NCBI RefSeq assembly: GCF_002233755.1
Contig: NZ_NIFO01000005.1
Coordinates: forward strand, 124,001-188,000
DNA: 64,000 nt
Source: Acinetobacter piscicola
Lineage (GTDB): Bacteria; Pseudomonadota; Gammaproteobacteria; Pseudomonadales; Moraxellaceae
Direction of reading: 5' to 3'
The first letter of the stretch is position 1, and every line of letters begins with the position of its first letter. The translations under genes and the position numbers were made by a program. The notes under the pieces are model-generated. The model ran no database searches and was not told the origin of the DNA. It saw only the letters and a list, made by a program, of their open reading frames with translations. Shown here in pieces: positions 38,430 through 46,854 of the stretch.

Positions 38430-39173
38430 ATGTTTAAGCAGATTTTTTCGGTTCTGATTACTCTCAGTTGTATGTTGAGCTTAAATGCCTGCCAACCGAG
38501 TCAATCTGCGTCATCAGGTTCATATCATATAAATGCCAATGACTATGATGCCTTTTGGATTTGGGGCGAGATTAAATCTGCGCCCTATTTAAACAAAGCC
38601 AAACAAGTTTATATTCTACAAGGCGAAATCAGAATTGATAAAGCATCAAAACAATCGATTCTGATTGCTCAAGGTGTTCCAGTACTGAATATTCCGCATC
38701 AGAAAGTATGGTTAGTCTTTCGCAATCACCACTTGAATTGGCAAGACCACGAATTGGACAAAATTCTAAAACGTGTTCGACAATGGGAAAACTCGGGTAA
38801 TCATATTCAAGGGATTCAAATAGATTTTGATTCGAGAACAAAAAATCTCCATCAATATGGTTTATTTTTACAACAACTTAGAAAACAGCTTCCTCAACAA
38901 TATCAATTAAGCATCACCAGTTTAATGGACTGGACGAATATTCAAGATAAAGAAACACTTAGGCTATTTCGTGAAAATATTAATGAAATGATCATTCAAA
39001 CCTATCAAGGTTCTACTACTATTCCTAACTACCAAATGTATCTGAAAAAAATCTCGGCAATGAAACTGCCCTATAAAATAGGCTTGGTACAACATGGTGA
39101 ATGGGATCATCAACTTAAATTTGAGAATGACCCGAATTTTAAAGGTTATGTGGTATTTTTACTGCGACAATAA
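38430..39173 (+). CDS. DUF3142-domain lipoprotein
   Basis: 247 aa from the ATG at 38430, with AGGTGA 7 nt upstream; a TTG directly before it is unlikely. A signal peptide ends in the lipobox LNAC. The DUF3142 domain has the FWIW...E start and a barrel-like run of strands (IQGIQIDFDSRT, YQLSITSLMDW, MIIQTYQG, IGLVQHG) that resembles glycoside hydrolase TIM barrels. Enzymatic activity is not shown by any motif I can name. Operon partner of the preceding solenoid protein. Confidence 0.85.
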   Translation: MFKQIFSVLITLSCMLSLNACQPSQSASSGSYHINANDYDAFWIWGEIKSAPYLNKAKQVYILQGEIRIDKASKQSILIAQGVPVLNIPHQKVWLVFRNHHLNWQDHELDKILKRVRQWENSGNHIQGIQIDFDSRTKNLHQYGLFLQQLRKQLPQQYQLSITSLMDWTNIQDKETLRLFRENINEMIIQTYQGSTTIPNYQMYLKKISAMKLPYKIGLVQHGEWDHQLKFENDPNFKGYVVFLLRQ

Positions 39174-39273
39174 TGAATGATTGATTTATTCCCATAGCAT
39201 TCAACTCGCAGTCATCTGTTTTAAGTAACGATCCAGCTTAGAATAAAACGGTAATAAAAATCTAAATATTAAA

Positions 39274-39302
39274 TTGTGTTTATAGATAAACTTTCCTATA
39301 AT
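39274..39302 (+). promoter_or_regulatory. promoter of the rpsF operon
   Basis: TTGTGT (39274-39279), 17-bp spacer, perfect TATAAT (39297-39302), then a GC-rich discriminator (AGCGCTCGC) as in stringently controlled ribosomal promoters. Confidence 0.7.
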
Positions 39303-39360
39303 AAGCGCTCGCAATTTTTGCGGCACAATCTTTTGACTTTTCAAGTTAATATTGATTGTG

Positions 39361-39413
39361 ACTCCTTGCTTCGATCTTTCTAATAAGATTGGGGCTGCAT
39401 AAACCGTAAGGAG
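39361..39413 (+). promoter_or_regulatory. S6:S18-type ribosomal protein leader
   Basis: CTCCTT (39362-39367) can pair with the rpsF Shine-Dalgarno AAGGAG (39408-39413). Between them is a small hairpin (ATCTT/AAGAT) and an unpaired CCG (39404-39406) next to the 3' strand. This matches the known S6:S18 autoregulatory leader: a stem that hides the ribosome binding site and a conserved CCG bulge bound by the S6:S18 pair. Both proteins are encoded just downstream. Confidence 0.7.
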
Positions 39414-39419
39414 CTGACA

Positions 39420-39806
39420 ATGCGTCACTACGAAATCGTAATTCTGGTACACCCAGACCAAAGCGATCAAGTGGTAGGTATGGTAGAACGCTATATCTCT
39501 CACATTAAAGATGCTGAAGGTCAAATTCACCGTCTTGAAGATTGGGGCCGTCGCCAATTGGCATACCCAATTAACAAAATTCACAAAGCGCACTACATTT
39601 TAATGAACATTGAATGTAATCAAACTACGCTTAATGAATTAGAAGAATTGTTCCGTTATAACGATGCAATCCTTCGTAACGTTATTATTCGTCGTGAAAA
39701 CGCGATCACTGAAGAGTCATTATTGGCGAAAAGTGCTGAAGAAAAACGCGCGCGTAAAGCACAGCGTGAAGAAGCACAACACGCTCAAGACTCTGCTGAA
39801 GCTTAA
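39420..39806 (+). CDS. rpsF: 30S ribosomal protein S6
   Basis: 128 aa. Begins [34 protein letters not shown] is the S6 signature. The C-terminal charged tail is normal. AAGGAG lies 6 nt before the ATG and can be sequestered by the leader. S6 binds S18 on the 30S platform. Confidence 0.98.
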   Translation: MRHYEIVILVHPDQSDQVVGMVERYISHIKDAEGQIHRLEDWGRRQLAYPINKIHKAHYILMNIECNQTTLNELEELFRYNDAILRNVIIRRENAITEESLLAKSAEEKRARKAQREEAQHAQDSAEA

Positions 39807-39817
39807 GGAGAACATCA

Positions 39818-40045
39818 ATGGCACGTTTTTACCGTCGTCGCAAGTTCTGCCGCTTTACAGCTGAGAACGTTACGTACATCGACTACAAAGATATCGACAC
39901 TTTAAAACAGTACATCACTGAAAACGGCAAAATTGTTCCTAGCCGTATTACAGGTACTAAAGCTCGTTATCAACGCCAATTAGCGCTTGCTATTAAACAA
40001 GCTCGCTATTTAGCATTGATTCCTTACACTGACAATCATAAGTGA
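39818..40045 (+). CDS. rpsR: 30S ribosomal protein S18
   Basis: 75 aa, basic. [20 protein letters not shown] and [17 protein letters not shown] are diagnostic. AAGGAG lies 8 nt before the ATG. The zinc-site cysteine cluster of some S18 proteins is absent apart from C11. priB, found between rpsF and rpsR in enterobacteria, is missing here. Confidence 0.98.
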   Translation: MARFYRRRKFCRFTAENVTYIDYKDIDTLKQYITENGKIVPSRITGTKARYQRQLALAIKQARYLALIPYTDNHK

Positions 40046-40054
40046 GGTTGAGCC

Positions 40055-40501
40055 GTGGATATTATTTTATTACAACGCATTAAAAACCTTGGTAAATTAG
40101 GCGATAAAGTATCAGTTAAAGCTGGTTATGGCCGTAACTTCCTTATCCCTCAGGGTAAAGCAGTTGCTGCAACTGAGTCTAATACTGCTGCTTTCGAAGC
40201 TCGTCGTGCAGAACTTGAAAAGCAAGAAGCTGATATTTTAGCTGCTGCTCAAGCACGTGCTGACCAATTGAACGAAGTTAACATCGTGATCACTGCTAAA
40301 GCTGGTGACGAAGGTAAACTATTCGGTTCAATCGGTACTCGTGACATCGCTGACGCGTTAACGAATGCTGGTCTTACTGTCGACCGTGCTGAAGTTCGTT
40401 TACCGAACGGTGCACTTCGTCATACTGGCGAATTCAACATCGCAATTCAATTGCATCATGATGTTGTTGCAGAAGTTCTCGTTACTATCGTATCTGAGTA
40501 A
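40055..40501 (+). CDS. rplI: 50S ribosomal protein L9
   Basis: 148 aa. N-terminal [20 protein letters not shown] and [14 protein letters not shown] are diagnostic; a long connecting helix and the C-terminal domain follow. The start is GTG, with GAGGT upstream. Last gene of the rpsF-rpsR-rplI operon. Confidence 0.98.
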   Translation: MDIILLQRIKNLGKLGDKVSVKAGYGRNFLIPQGKAVAATESNTAAFEARRAELEKQEADILAAAQARADQLNEVNIVITAKAGDEGKLFGSIGTRDIADALTNAGLTVDRAEVRLPNGALRHTGEFNIAIQLHHDVVAEVLVTIVSE

Positions 40502-40510
40502 TTTCTCATC

Positions 40511-40544
40511 AAAAAAAGGGCATGCAATCGCATGCTCTTTTTTT
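40511..40544 (+). terminator. intrinsic terminator of rplI
   Basis: GGGCATGC (40518-40525), loop AATC, GCATGCTC (40530-40537) flanked by an A7 run and seven T. Confidence 0.94.
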
Positions 40545-40696
40545 ATCTTTACGATTTAGTTTTTCACTGTGTTTTTATTATTTCACTTGAATAATACGCC
40601 CTTCTTGCGGATTCTGTTGTACACTTAAATAAATCGATGTAAAGTTTAATCAATATTGTTTTTATTTTACTAACCATTTAAAAATCAAGGTTTTAT

Positions 40697-42142
40697 ATGT
40701 CTCAGGCTACTGCCAATGCTTCTACAAATACTTTTAAAACTGATGCAAAAAATAATGAAAATGCACAGTTAAAGGAATTTCGTACGCCACCTCATAACTT
40801 GGCGATTGAACAAGCTGTACTTGCTGCATTGATGACTGTTGCTGAATCTTTTGAACAGGTCAGCGATACTTTAAATGAAAATGATTTTTATGCGACACGT
40901 CATAAATATATTTTCCGTGCCGTTGAAAAACTTGCACAGGAAAACTCACCTTATGATGCAGTCTTGGTGAATGACTGGCTCATCAAACAAAACTTGCACG
41001 ATGCAATTGGTGGTGAAGAATATTTGATGCAGTTGATGGCAGATTCTCCCTCTAGCTTCTATAACCTTGAAACTTATGCAGGAAAAATTAAAGAATTTTC
41101 AACTTTAAGAAGTATGATTAAAGTGAGTAATGAAATTCTACAAAATGCGTATGACACCAAAGGTCGTGACGTCAGTGAGATTTTAGATCTTGCTGAAACC
41201 AATATTTTCTCGATCGCAGAACAACACAATAACAATGCTAAAGCGCAAGGCCCTAAACCCATTACCTCTGTTGTTGCCGATGTCTTTGATAAGTTGAATG
41301 AACTCTCTCAGATGGAAGGCAGCATCACAGGTTTAACGACTGGCTTTATGGAATTAGATAATAAAACCTCTGGTATGCAAGCAGGTGACATGATCATTGT
41401 TGCTGCACGTCCATCTATGGGTAAAACCACTTTTGCCATGAATTTGGTCGAAAGTGTGCTGTTTAACTGTGATCTACCTGCTTTGGTATTCTCTATGGAG
41501 ATGCCAGCAGATTCCATCGCAATGCGTTTAATTTCTGCTTACGGCAAAGTTCATCAAGGACATTTACGTTCAGGTAAATTAGATGGTGACGAATGGTCTA
41601 AAGTTACAGGCACCATTTTACAGCTACAAGAAAAACATTTGTATATCGATGATTCCTCTGCCCTACCACCAACTGAATTACGTGCCCGTGCTCGACGTAT
41701 TGCAAAGCAACACGGTGGTAAGCTCGGCTGTATTATGGTCGACTATTTACAGTTGATGAAAGTACCGGGTATGGGAGATAACCGTGTTGGTGAAATTGGT
41801 GAAATTTCTCGCTCACTCAAAGCTTTGGCAAAAGAAATGATGTGCCCTGTCATCGCACTTTCTCAGTTAAACCGTTCCCTAGAGAACCGTCCCAATAAAC
41901 GTCCAGTCATGTCAGATTTACGTGAATCTGGTGCCATCGAGCAGGATGCCGATTTAATTATGTTTATTTACCGCGATGAGGTTTATAACAAAGAATCGAA
42001 AGAAGCAGGAACAGCAGAAATTATCATTGGTAAACAGCGTAATGGCCCAATTGGTACAGTTCGTTTAGCTTTTGAAGGGCAATATACTCGTTTTAGTAAC
42101 TTGTCGCCTGAGTATTATGCCCAGTATGAAGATGAAGAATAA
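40697..42142 (+). CDS. dnaB: replicative DNA helicase DnaB
   Basis: The hexameric 5'-3' helicase of the replication fork. 481 aa. The N-terminal DnaB domain (about 28-130) begins RTPPHNLAIEQAVLAALM. The RecA-like C-terminal domain has Walker A ARPSMGKTTFAMN (about 236), Walker B IMVDYLQLM, and the arginine region SDLRESGAIEQDADLIMFIYR. No intein. Own promoter region after rplI. Confidence 0.98.
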   Translation: MSQATANASTNTFKTDAKNNENAQLKEFRTPPHNLAIEQAVLAALMTVAESFEQVSDTLNENDFYATRHKYIFRAVEKLAQENSPYDAVLVNDWLIKQNLHDAIGGEEYLMQLMADSPSSFYNLETYAGKIKEFSTLRSMIKVSNEILQNAYDTKGRDVSEILDLAETNIFSIAEQHNNNAKAQGPKPITSVVADVFDKLNELSQMEGSITGLTTGFMELDNKTSGMQAGDMIIVAARPSMGKTTFAMNLVESVLFNCDLPALVFSMEMPADSIAMRLISAYGKVHQGHLRSGKLDGDEWSKVTGTILQLQEKHLYIDDSSALPPTELRARARRIAKQHGGKLGCIMVDYLQLMKVPGMGDNRVGEIGEISRSLKALAKEMMCPVIALSQLNRSLENRPNKRPVMSDLRESGAIEQDADLIMFIYRDEVYNKESKEAGTAEIIIGKQRNGPIGTVRLAFEGQYTRFSNLSPEYYAQYEDEE

Positions 42143-42175
42143 AATTATTCCAAATCAAGTCATTGAATTAAAAAT

Positions 42176-42217
42176 AAGAGATTTTAAAGTTCAAACTTTT
42201 GAACTTAAAGTCTCTTT
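42176..42217. terminator. bidirectional terminator overlapping the DUF4259 gene end
   Basis: A long near-perfect hairpin: AAGAGA-TTTTAAAGTTCAAA on the left and TTTGAACTTAAAGTCTCTT on the right. It serves dnaB on the plus strand and lies over the last codons of the convergent DUF4259 gene. Confidence 0.65.
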
Positions 42218-42613
42218 TAATTCATCTATATTGAGTATCCATTGCTCATAATCATCTGAATCTCGCCAAAGTTCATCCAATTCTGAATTTTCACTGGTCA
42301 ATAAATCCAATGCACGAATTGCTTTGGGAATAAGTGCATAATTGGTTCTATTTTTATTTTGTTCCAGCCATTTCTCAATGGGTTCAGGATAATAATCCTC
42401 TTCGCCAATAGCATCAGCAAAAGATTTTACCAAGACATCTGCTGCGGCATGTGCAGTGCAACCAATATCAGCATCAATAAATTCTTCTTTTGCCATCTCT
42501 ATGATTTGATTGAAAGCATCTTCAATCACGATATAACCATCACCTTCTTCAAATTCGTAAGCCCAATCACTGGCAGTATCATTTCCAAAAGGTTCATGTG
42601 ACCATGCTCCCAT
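42191..42613 (-). CDS. DUF4259-domain protein
   Basis: 140 aa, acidic, soluble. The N-terminal MGAWSHEPFGNDTASDWAYE is the hallmark of DUF4259. The function of the family is unknown; such proteins occur as small stand-alone genes in many bacteria. The 300 bp between it and alr is AT-rich and holds no other gene. Confidence 0.9.
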   Translation of the reverse strand: MGAWSHEPFGNDTASDWAYEFEEGDGYIVIEDAFNQIIEMAKEEFIDADIGCTAHAAADVLVKSFADAIGEEDYYPEPIEKWLEQNKNRTNYALIPKAIRALDLLTSENSELDELWRDSDDYEQWILNIDELKETLSSKV

Positions 42614-42912
42614 ATTCCCCTCTCAAATAAATGTATAAATTCGAATATAAAATGTACGATTTTATGTAAAAAATAAAGTGCTATTTTTTTACAAATTATG
42701 TGCAACTCAGATTTATATATCAGGTCAGCAAATTTTATCGATACAAAATGTGATCTTGATTCAAAACACAAATGTTTATATTTATTTGGGTTTGATCGGT
42801 CTAAAATATTCACTGTTTTAAATAAAACACTATATATTTAAAACCTTTATTTTATGCACAATCTCAGTTTTAAGCACAATTCAATATTTGTGACCCCAAA
42901 GGAGTAACCAAG

Positions 42913-43986
42913 GTGCGTCAAGCAACAGTTTATATTGACAGTGAAGCGCTGCAATATAATTTAAACCGTGTCAAACAACTCGCTCCAACCGCTAAAATTG
43001 TAAGTATGGTCAAAACCAATGCTTATGGACATGGAGTTAAAGACTGTTTAGCCGCCTTAAGCTCAACGGATGCATTTGGTGTTGCCTGCTTACAAGAAGC
43101 CTTGGAAATACGTGAACTTGGATATCAACAACCCATCACACTGATTGAAGGTATTTTTAATGCGGATGAGATGACAACCGTCATTGAAAATAACTTTGAG
43201 ATTGTTGTACATCAACCAGTTCAAGTGGAATGGTTGCTTGAACACAAACAACAATATATAGCCAAAGGCTTAAAAGTATGGGTAAAACTGAATAGCGGTA
43301 TGAACCGTTTAGGTTTTAAAGAAGCTGAAATTATTGAGCTGATTCATTCACTCAAAGCAGAAGGGTTTACTTGTGTTTTGGCCATGCATTTTGCCAATGC
43401 CGATGCAGAAAACCATCCGTTAAATGAACAACAAAAAGCTCAATTCCTACAGGTAAAACAAGCCTGTGAACCTATTATGGCTTCATGTTGTAATTCTGCG
43501 GCTATCTTTAAATGGCCTGAACTCAATTTTGACTTTGTTCGCCCGGGCATCATGCTTTATGGTGCATCACCATTTGCAGACAAATCCGCACATGACTTAG
43601 ACATTCAGCCTGTAATGACTTTTACTGCTGAAATTATTGCACTGAATCATATTCAAGCGGGTGAATCTGTTGGTTATGGCTCAACATTTATTGCTGACCA
43701 AGCGATGGATATTGCAATTGTTTCAATTGGTTATGGTGACGGCTACCCTCGTGCTTTTCCAAAGCAAAACTATGTATCCATTCAAGGACAAAAGACCCGT
43801 GTGATTGGTCGTGTTTCTATGGATATGATTGCCATTGATGTCACAAATCTAAATGCGCCCTTGGGTACAGAGGTTGAACTATGGGGCAAAGATCGCCTAG
43901 TCGATGATGTTGCTGAAGCAAATGGTACCATTGGTTATGAATTATTGTGCCGTTTAAGCGCACGCCCAGCCCGCAAACAGATTTAA
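42913..43986 (+). CDS. alr: alanine racemase
   Basis: Interconverts L- and D-alanine for peptidoglycan. 357 aa. The PLP lysine is K34 in SMVKTNAYGHG; VGYGSTF carries the second catalytic base, tyrosine. The start is GTG, with AGGAG 8 nt upstream. No catabolic dad genes are adjacent, so the biosynthetic role is more likely. Confidence 0.96.
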   Translation: MRQATVYIDSEALQYNLNRVKQLAPTAKIVSMVKTNAYGHGVKDCLAALSSTDAFGVACLQEALEIRELGYQQPITLIEGIFNADEMTTVIENNFEIVVHQPVQVEWLLEHKQQYIAKGLKVWVKLNSGMNRLGFKEAEIIELIHSLKAEGFTCVLAMHFANADAENHPLNEQQKAQFLQVKQACEPIMASCCNSAAIFKWPELNFDFVRPGIMLYGASPFADKSAHDLDIQPVMTFTAEIIALNHIQAGESVGYGSTFIADQAMDIAIVSIGYGDGYPRAFPKQNYVSIQGQKTRVIGRVSMDMIAIDVTNLNAPLGTEVELWGKDRLVDDVAEANGTIGYELLCRLSARPARKQI

Positions 43987-43998
43987 TCTTCACAATAC

Positions 43999-44028
43999 AA
44001 AAAATCCAAGCGCATGCTTGGATTTTTT
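43999..44028. terminator. bidirectional intrinsic terminator
   Basis: AAAAAATCCAAGC (43999-44011), loop GCAT, GCTTGGATTTTTT (44016-44028): perfect stem, T-runs on both strands, between alr and the BLUF gene. Confidence 0.95.
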
Positions 44029-44034
44029 AATGAT

Positions 44035-44457
44035 TTATAGTTCTACTTGTTCAATTTCATACAATAAAGCTAATAATTCAGGAACTTCATCATCTTTCAA
44101 ATCTAAGGGTTGAAAGCTGTCATAGCCTTTAGCATTAAAATATTGCTGAATCTGGCTATTGCATCTTACATATTTCATTGACCATTGTGAGAAATGCCCA
44201 CCGTCAACCACAGCAGTTGTTTTAAATCGTTTGATTTGATGATGTCTTGGATCACCTATCAATTTTTCAAACAAAAACTTTATTGAAGCGTCCTCACCCT
44301 CTAAACACTGAAAAAAATATTGATCTGCAAAATATAAAACACCATGAATATCATGCTTCGTATTAAAATTTCGAGCTTCATTTAAGATTTCTCTTAAATC
44401 ATTTAAAATCTCATGCTCAGATGACGAGGTTCGGCTTGCATAACATAGCTGAATCAT
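44035..44457 (-). CDS. short BLUF blue-light photoreceptor (BlsA-like)
   Basis: A 140-aa single-domain flavin photosensor. The FAD-contacting and switch residues are present: Y6 in LCYASR, N32 in the ARNFNTKHDIHG helix, Q50 in FFQCLEGE, and W92/M94 in FSQWSMKYV. There is no output domain, so signalling must be by protein contact. In Acinetobacter the related protein BlsA binds transcription factors in a light- and temperature-dependent way and affects motility, biofilm and iron uptake. Several paralogues exist in the genus, so equivalence to BlsA is not claimed. Confidence 0.93.
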   Translation of the reverse strand: MIQLCYASRTSSSEHEILNDLREILNEARNFNTKHDIHGVLYFADQYFFQCLEGEDASIKFLFEKLIGDPRHHQIKRFKTTAVVDGGHFSQWSMKYVRCNSQIQQYFNAKGYDSFQPLDLKDDEVPELLALLYEIEQVEL

Positions 44458-44589
44458 TTATGTATTTTCTCAAATATATTTTAGCTTTTTATCAATAACA
44501 TAGTCTAAATTAGATTGATGATTAATACATCTTATCAATCTGCTTACATAAGAGGCAAAATTAAATAATTTAAAATATTGTTTGAAACA

Positions 44590-45324
44590 TTACTTGAAAT
44601 AATCATCCGTAGGTTTTGGCAGATCTTGCAAACCTTTTTTTAATGTTTCAGACCATTGCTTACTGATATGTTGAAAATAGGGATCTTCATCTGTAATTCT
44701 TTTTCCATTTGGACATGTCAAAGAATCTTTTAAATAAATCATTGCATCCAAAGGTAAACCCACTGAAACATTTGAACGTAAAGTTGAATCAAAAGAAATT
44801 AAGCTACAACGCAATGCCTCATCTAAAGGCATATCGTAACTTAAAGCACGATCTAAAATTGGCTTACCATACTTACTTTCGCCAATTTGAAAATACGGCG
44901 TATCACTGGTTGCAGAAATAAAATTCCCTTGCGGGTAAATATTATAAAGCTGCATTTCTTCACCCTTGATTTGACCACCAACCAGTAAGCTACAAAAATA
45001 ATTACTTTGTTCCTGAGTATCATCCGTAACATCTGCAATCACTTTACGTAAGGTTTGCCCAACTAAGCCTGCGACCTCAAACATTGTGTTTACACTGTAT
45101 AAGTTAGGCTCTTGATTGAGTGCAAGATGATTTTCTAAATGACCAATAACAGCTTGCGTGGTCGCCAAATTTCCAGACGTTTGAATACAAATAAACCGCT
45201 CGCCTTTGACCCCAAAAGTATAGAGCTTTCTAAAAACAGAAATATGATCTACCCCGGCATTGGTTCGTGTATCACTAATGAACACTAAACCCTGTTTGAG
45301 TCTTAAAGCACAACAATACGTCAT
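44590..45324 (-). CDS. Anbu (ancestral beta-subunit-like) proteasome-type peptidase
   Basis: 244 aa from the ATG at 45324, with AAGG 7 nt upstream; the longer frame would bury the nucleophile. After Met removal the protein starts TYCCALRLKQGLVFISDTRT: Thr1, Asp17 and Lys32 fall at the proteasome catalytic positions. Anbu proteins are HslV/20S relatives that form open helical or ring-like oligomers. The gene closes an operon with ATP-grasp, alpha-E and transglutaminase genes, the standard Anbu context. The physiological substrate is unknown. Confidence 0.93.
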   Translation of the reverse strand: MTYCCALRLKQGLVFISDTRTNAGVDHISVFRKLYTFGVKGERFICIQTSGNLATTQAVIGHLENHLALNQEPNLYSVNTMFEVAGLVGQTLRKVIADVTDDTQEQSNYFCSLLVGGQIKGEEMQLYNIYPQGNFISATSDTPYFQIGESKYGKPILDRALSYDMPLDEALRCSLISFDSTLRSNVSVGLPLDAMIYLKDSLTCPNGKRITDEDPYFQHISKQWSETLKKGLQDLPKPTDDYFK

Positions 45325-45431
45325 GGAACTACCTTTCAAAGCATTTGAAAATTCAAACCCACGGATGGTCTAAAAATATAGTTTTATAAATACAATGCAT
45401 AATTTAAGCACATTATTTACCATTCAATTTT

Positions 45432-46211
45432 TCAACATGCAAGTACTTGAACAGTGGAGTACATTGTTTCAATTCCACCTTGCTCTCTTATGCCTCGTAC
45501 TGGTGCAACATCCCAATAATCACGTCCAATTGCGACATAAACATGTGATTCTGGTCGGAAAAGTTGATTACTCACATCAATAATATGCCATTGCCCTGCT
45601 AAAAAAATTTCAGCCCACGCATGACTGGCTAAATGAGACTGATTCTGAACATATAAATACCCAGAAGCATAACGAGCAGGAACATCAAGTGCCTTTGCCA
45701 TCGCAATAAATACATGGCTATGATCCTGACATACACCTTGACGCATTGAAAATGACTCCATTGCAGTATGTGTTACCGAAGTACTCGCTGTGGTATAGGG
45801 CATATAATTCAGTAAAGCTTCCGCCAATTTCTGAAAATTCGATACAGTCAGTTGAGGTACGTAGCGCTGAGCAAATGCCAACATTTCACTATTACACAAA
45901 GTCGTTGTAGTCGGTTGTAAAAATAAAGCGGACGATAACGAGTTTGTCATACCAAACTGATTTTCAAAATTAATCTCCACAATACCTTGAGCCATAATCA
46001 ACATTTGTTGATAAGGTTCGCGCTGTGTACTGGTTAACCAAACATTATCAAAGGCATCTTTTTTAATGTGTTTTTGACCCGGAACGCTTACATCCCATGA
46101 ATGAACCTGTTGATGTTCATTATTTTGTGGGGTCATTTTAATATATTGAATACTATTTTTCGCCCAATCAGAATATTGATAATGGGTTTGATGATTAACC
46201 ATGAGCTTCAT
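45432..46211 (-). CDS. transglutaminase-like cysteine peptidase of the Anbu operon
   Basis: 259 aa. N-terminal beta-rich bacterial transglutaminase domain (1-80), then the papain-like core with catalytic Cys in RQGVCQDHSHVF (near 157), His in SHAWAEIF and Asp in WHIIDVSNQ. In this gene context the enzyme may cut or form peptide bonds on the product of the ATP-grasp protein; that is inference from comparative genomics. The start overlaps the alpha-E gene by 4 nt (ATGA). Confidence 0.92.
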   Translation of the reverse strand: MKLMVNHQTHYQYSDWAKNSIQYIKMTPQNNEHQQVHSWDVSVPGQKHIKKDAFDNVWLTSTQREPYQQMLIMAQGIVEINFENQFGMTNSLSSALFLQPTTTTLCNSEMLAFAQRYVPQLTVSNFQKLAEALLNYMPYTTASTSVTHTAMESFSMRQGVCQDHSHVFIAMAKALDVPARYASGYLYVQNQSHLASHAWAEIFLAGQWHIIDVSNQLFRPESHVYVAIGRDYWDVAPVRGIREQGGIETMYSTVQVLAC

Positions 46212-46822
46212 AAGCGAACCATTTCAAATAGGGAATCAATATGATCACTAAAATGATAATAACGCATGCTATCAGGCTGCTTTTTAAGCTCAATCCACGC
46301 ATCTGGTAAACTGGCCAGCCCTTGCTGATCTAAACTCTCAATTAAACCACCTAATTCTTGCAAAGTTTGCGCACTGGTTTGTTTTAAACGAATTTGACGA
46401 TCCAATTGCTCCATTTTCTGACCTAAACTAAAAAATAAAAACAATAGCTCATCTTCTTCCGCTTCTAAAACGTCATTACATTCGTCACACACATCACAAA
46501 TAAGCCCTGCATTTTTCTCAGCTTGTTGTAATAACTGATTTAATTCTGCGAAAGATTGTGCAGAAATGACACCACGTAAATCATAAATATTATTCTTCGC
46601 ATTTTGAAATTGTTGATGAAATGAGGCCGGTTGTTCTGCATCTAAAATCATTTCATTTAATGAAGATGCATCAAATGCAGGCAAACAAAACGCATGCGCA
46701 TAATCCAGTGCTGAAGTATTATTTTTAAACGGAAACTGGCTACATAAATATTGTATACGAGTCAAATAGCGACCTAACCAAAATATATTTTGTGCATTCG
46801 TACTTAGTAAAATCATGTTCAC
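46208..46822 (-). CDS. alpha-E domain protein, short form
   Basis: 204 aa, all-helical. The start ILLSTNAQNIFWLGRYLTRIQYL is the alpha-E signature (usually ENLFWLGRYxER). Family members are usually about 300 aa, so this copy lacks roughly a third. There is no frame break: the ORF runs cleanly into the transglutaminase gene with a 4-nt overlap. The family has no known activity but is always linked to the circularly permuted ATP-grasp. Confidence 0.85.
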   Translation of the reverse strand: MNMILLSTNAQNIFWLGRYLTRIQYLCSQFPFKNNTSALDYAHAFCLPAFDASSLNEMILDAEQPASFHQQFQNAKNNIYDLRGVISAQSFAELNQLLQQAEKNAGLICDVCDECNDVLEAEEDELLFLFFSLGQKMEQLDRQIRLKQTSAQTLQELGGLIESLDQQGLASLPDAWIELKKQPDSMRYYHFSDHIDSLFEMVRL

Positions 46823-46854
46823 TCCCCTATGGTTAGATGAATCATTTGAATGTT

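Noticed and set aside
39201..39593. 130-aa ORF on the minus strand
   Set aside because: Runs across the rpsF promoter, leader and gene; no gene signals.
42526..42813. 95-aa ORF on the minus strand
   Set aside because: Overlaps the DUF4259 start in another frame; no ribosome binding site.
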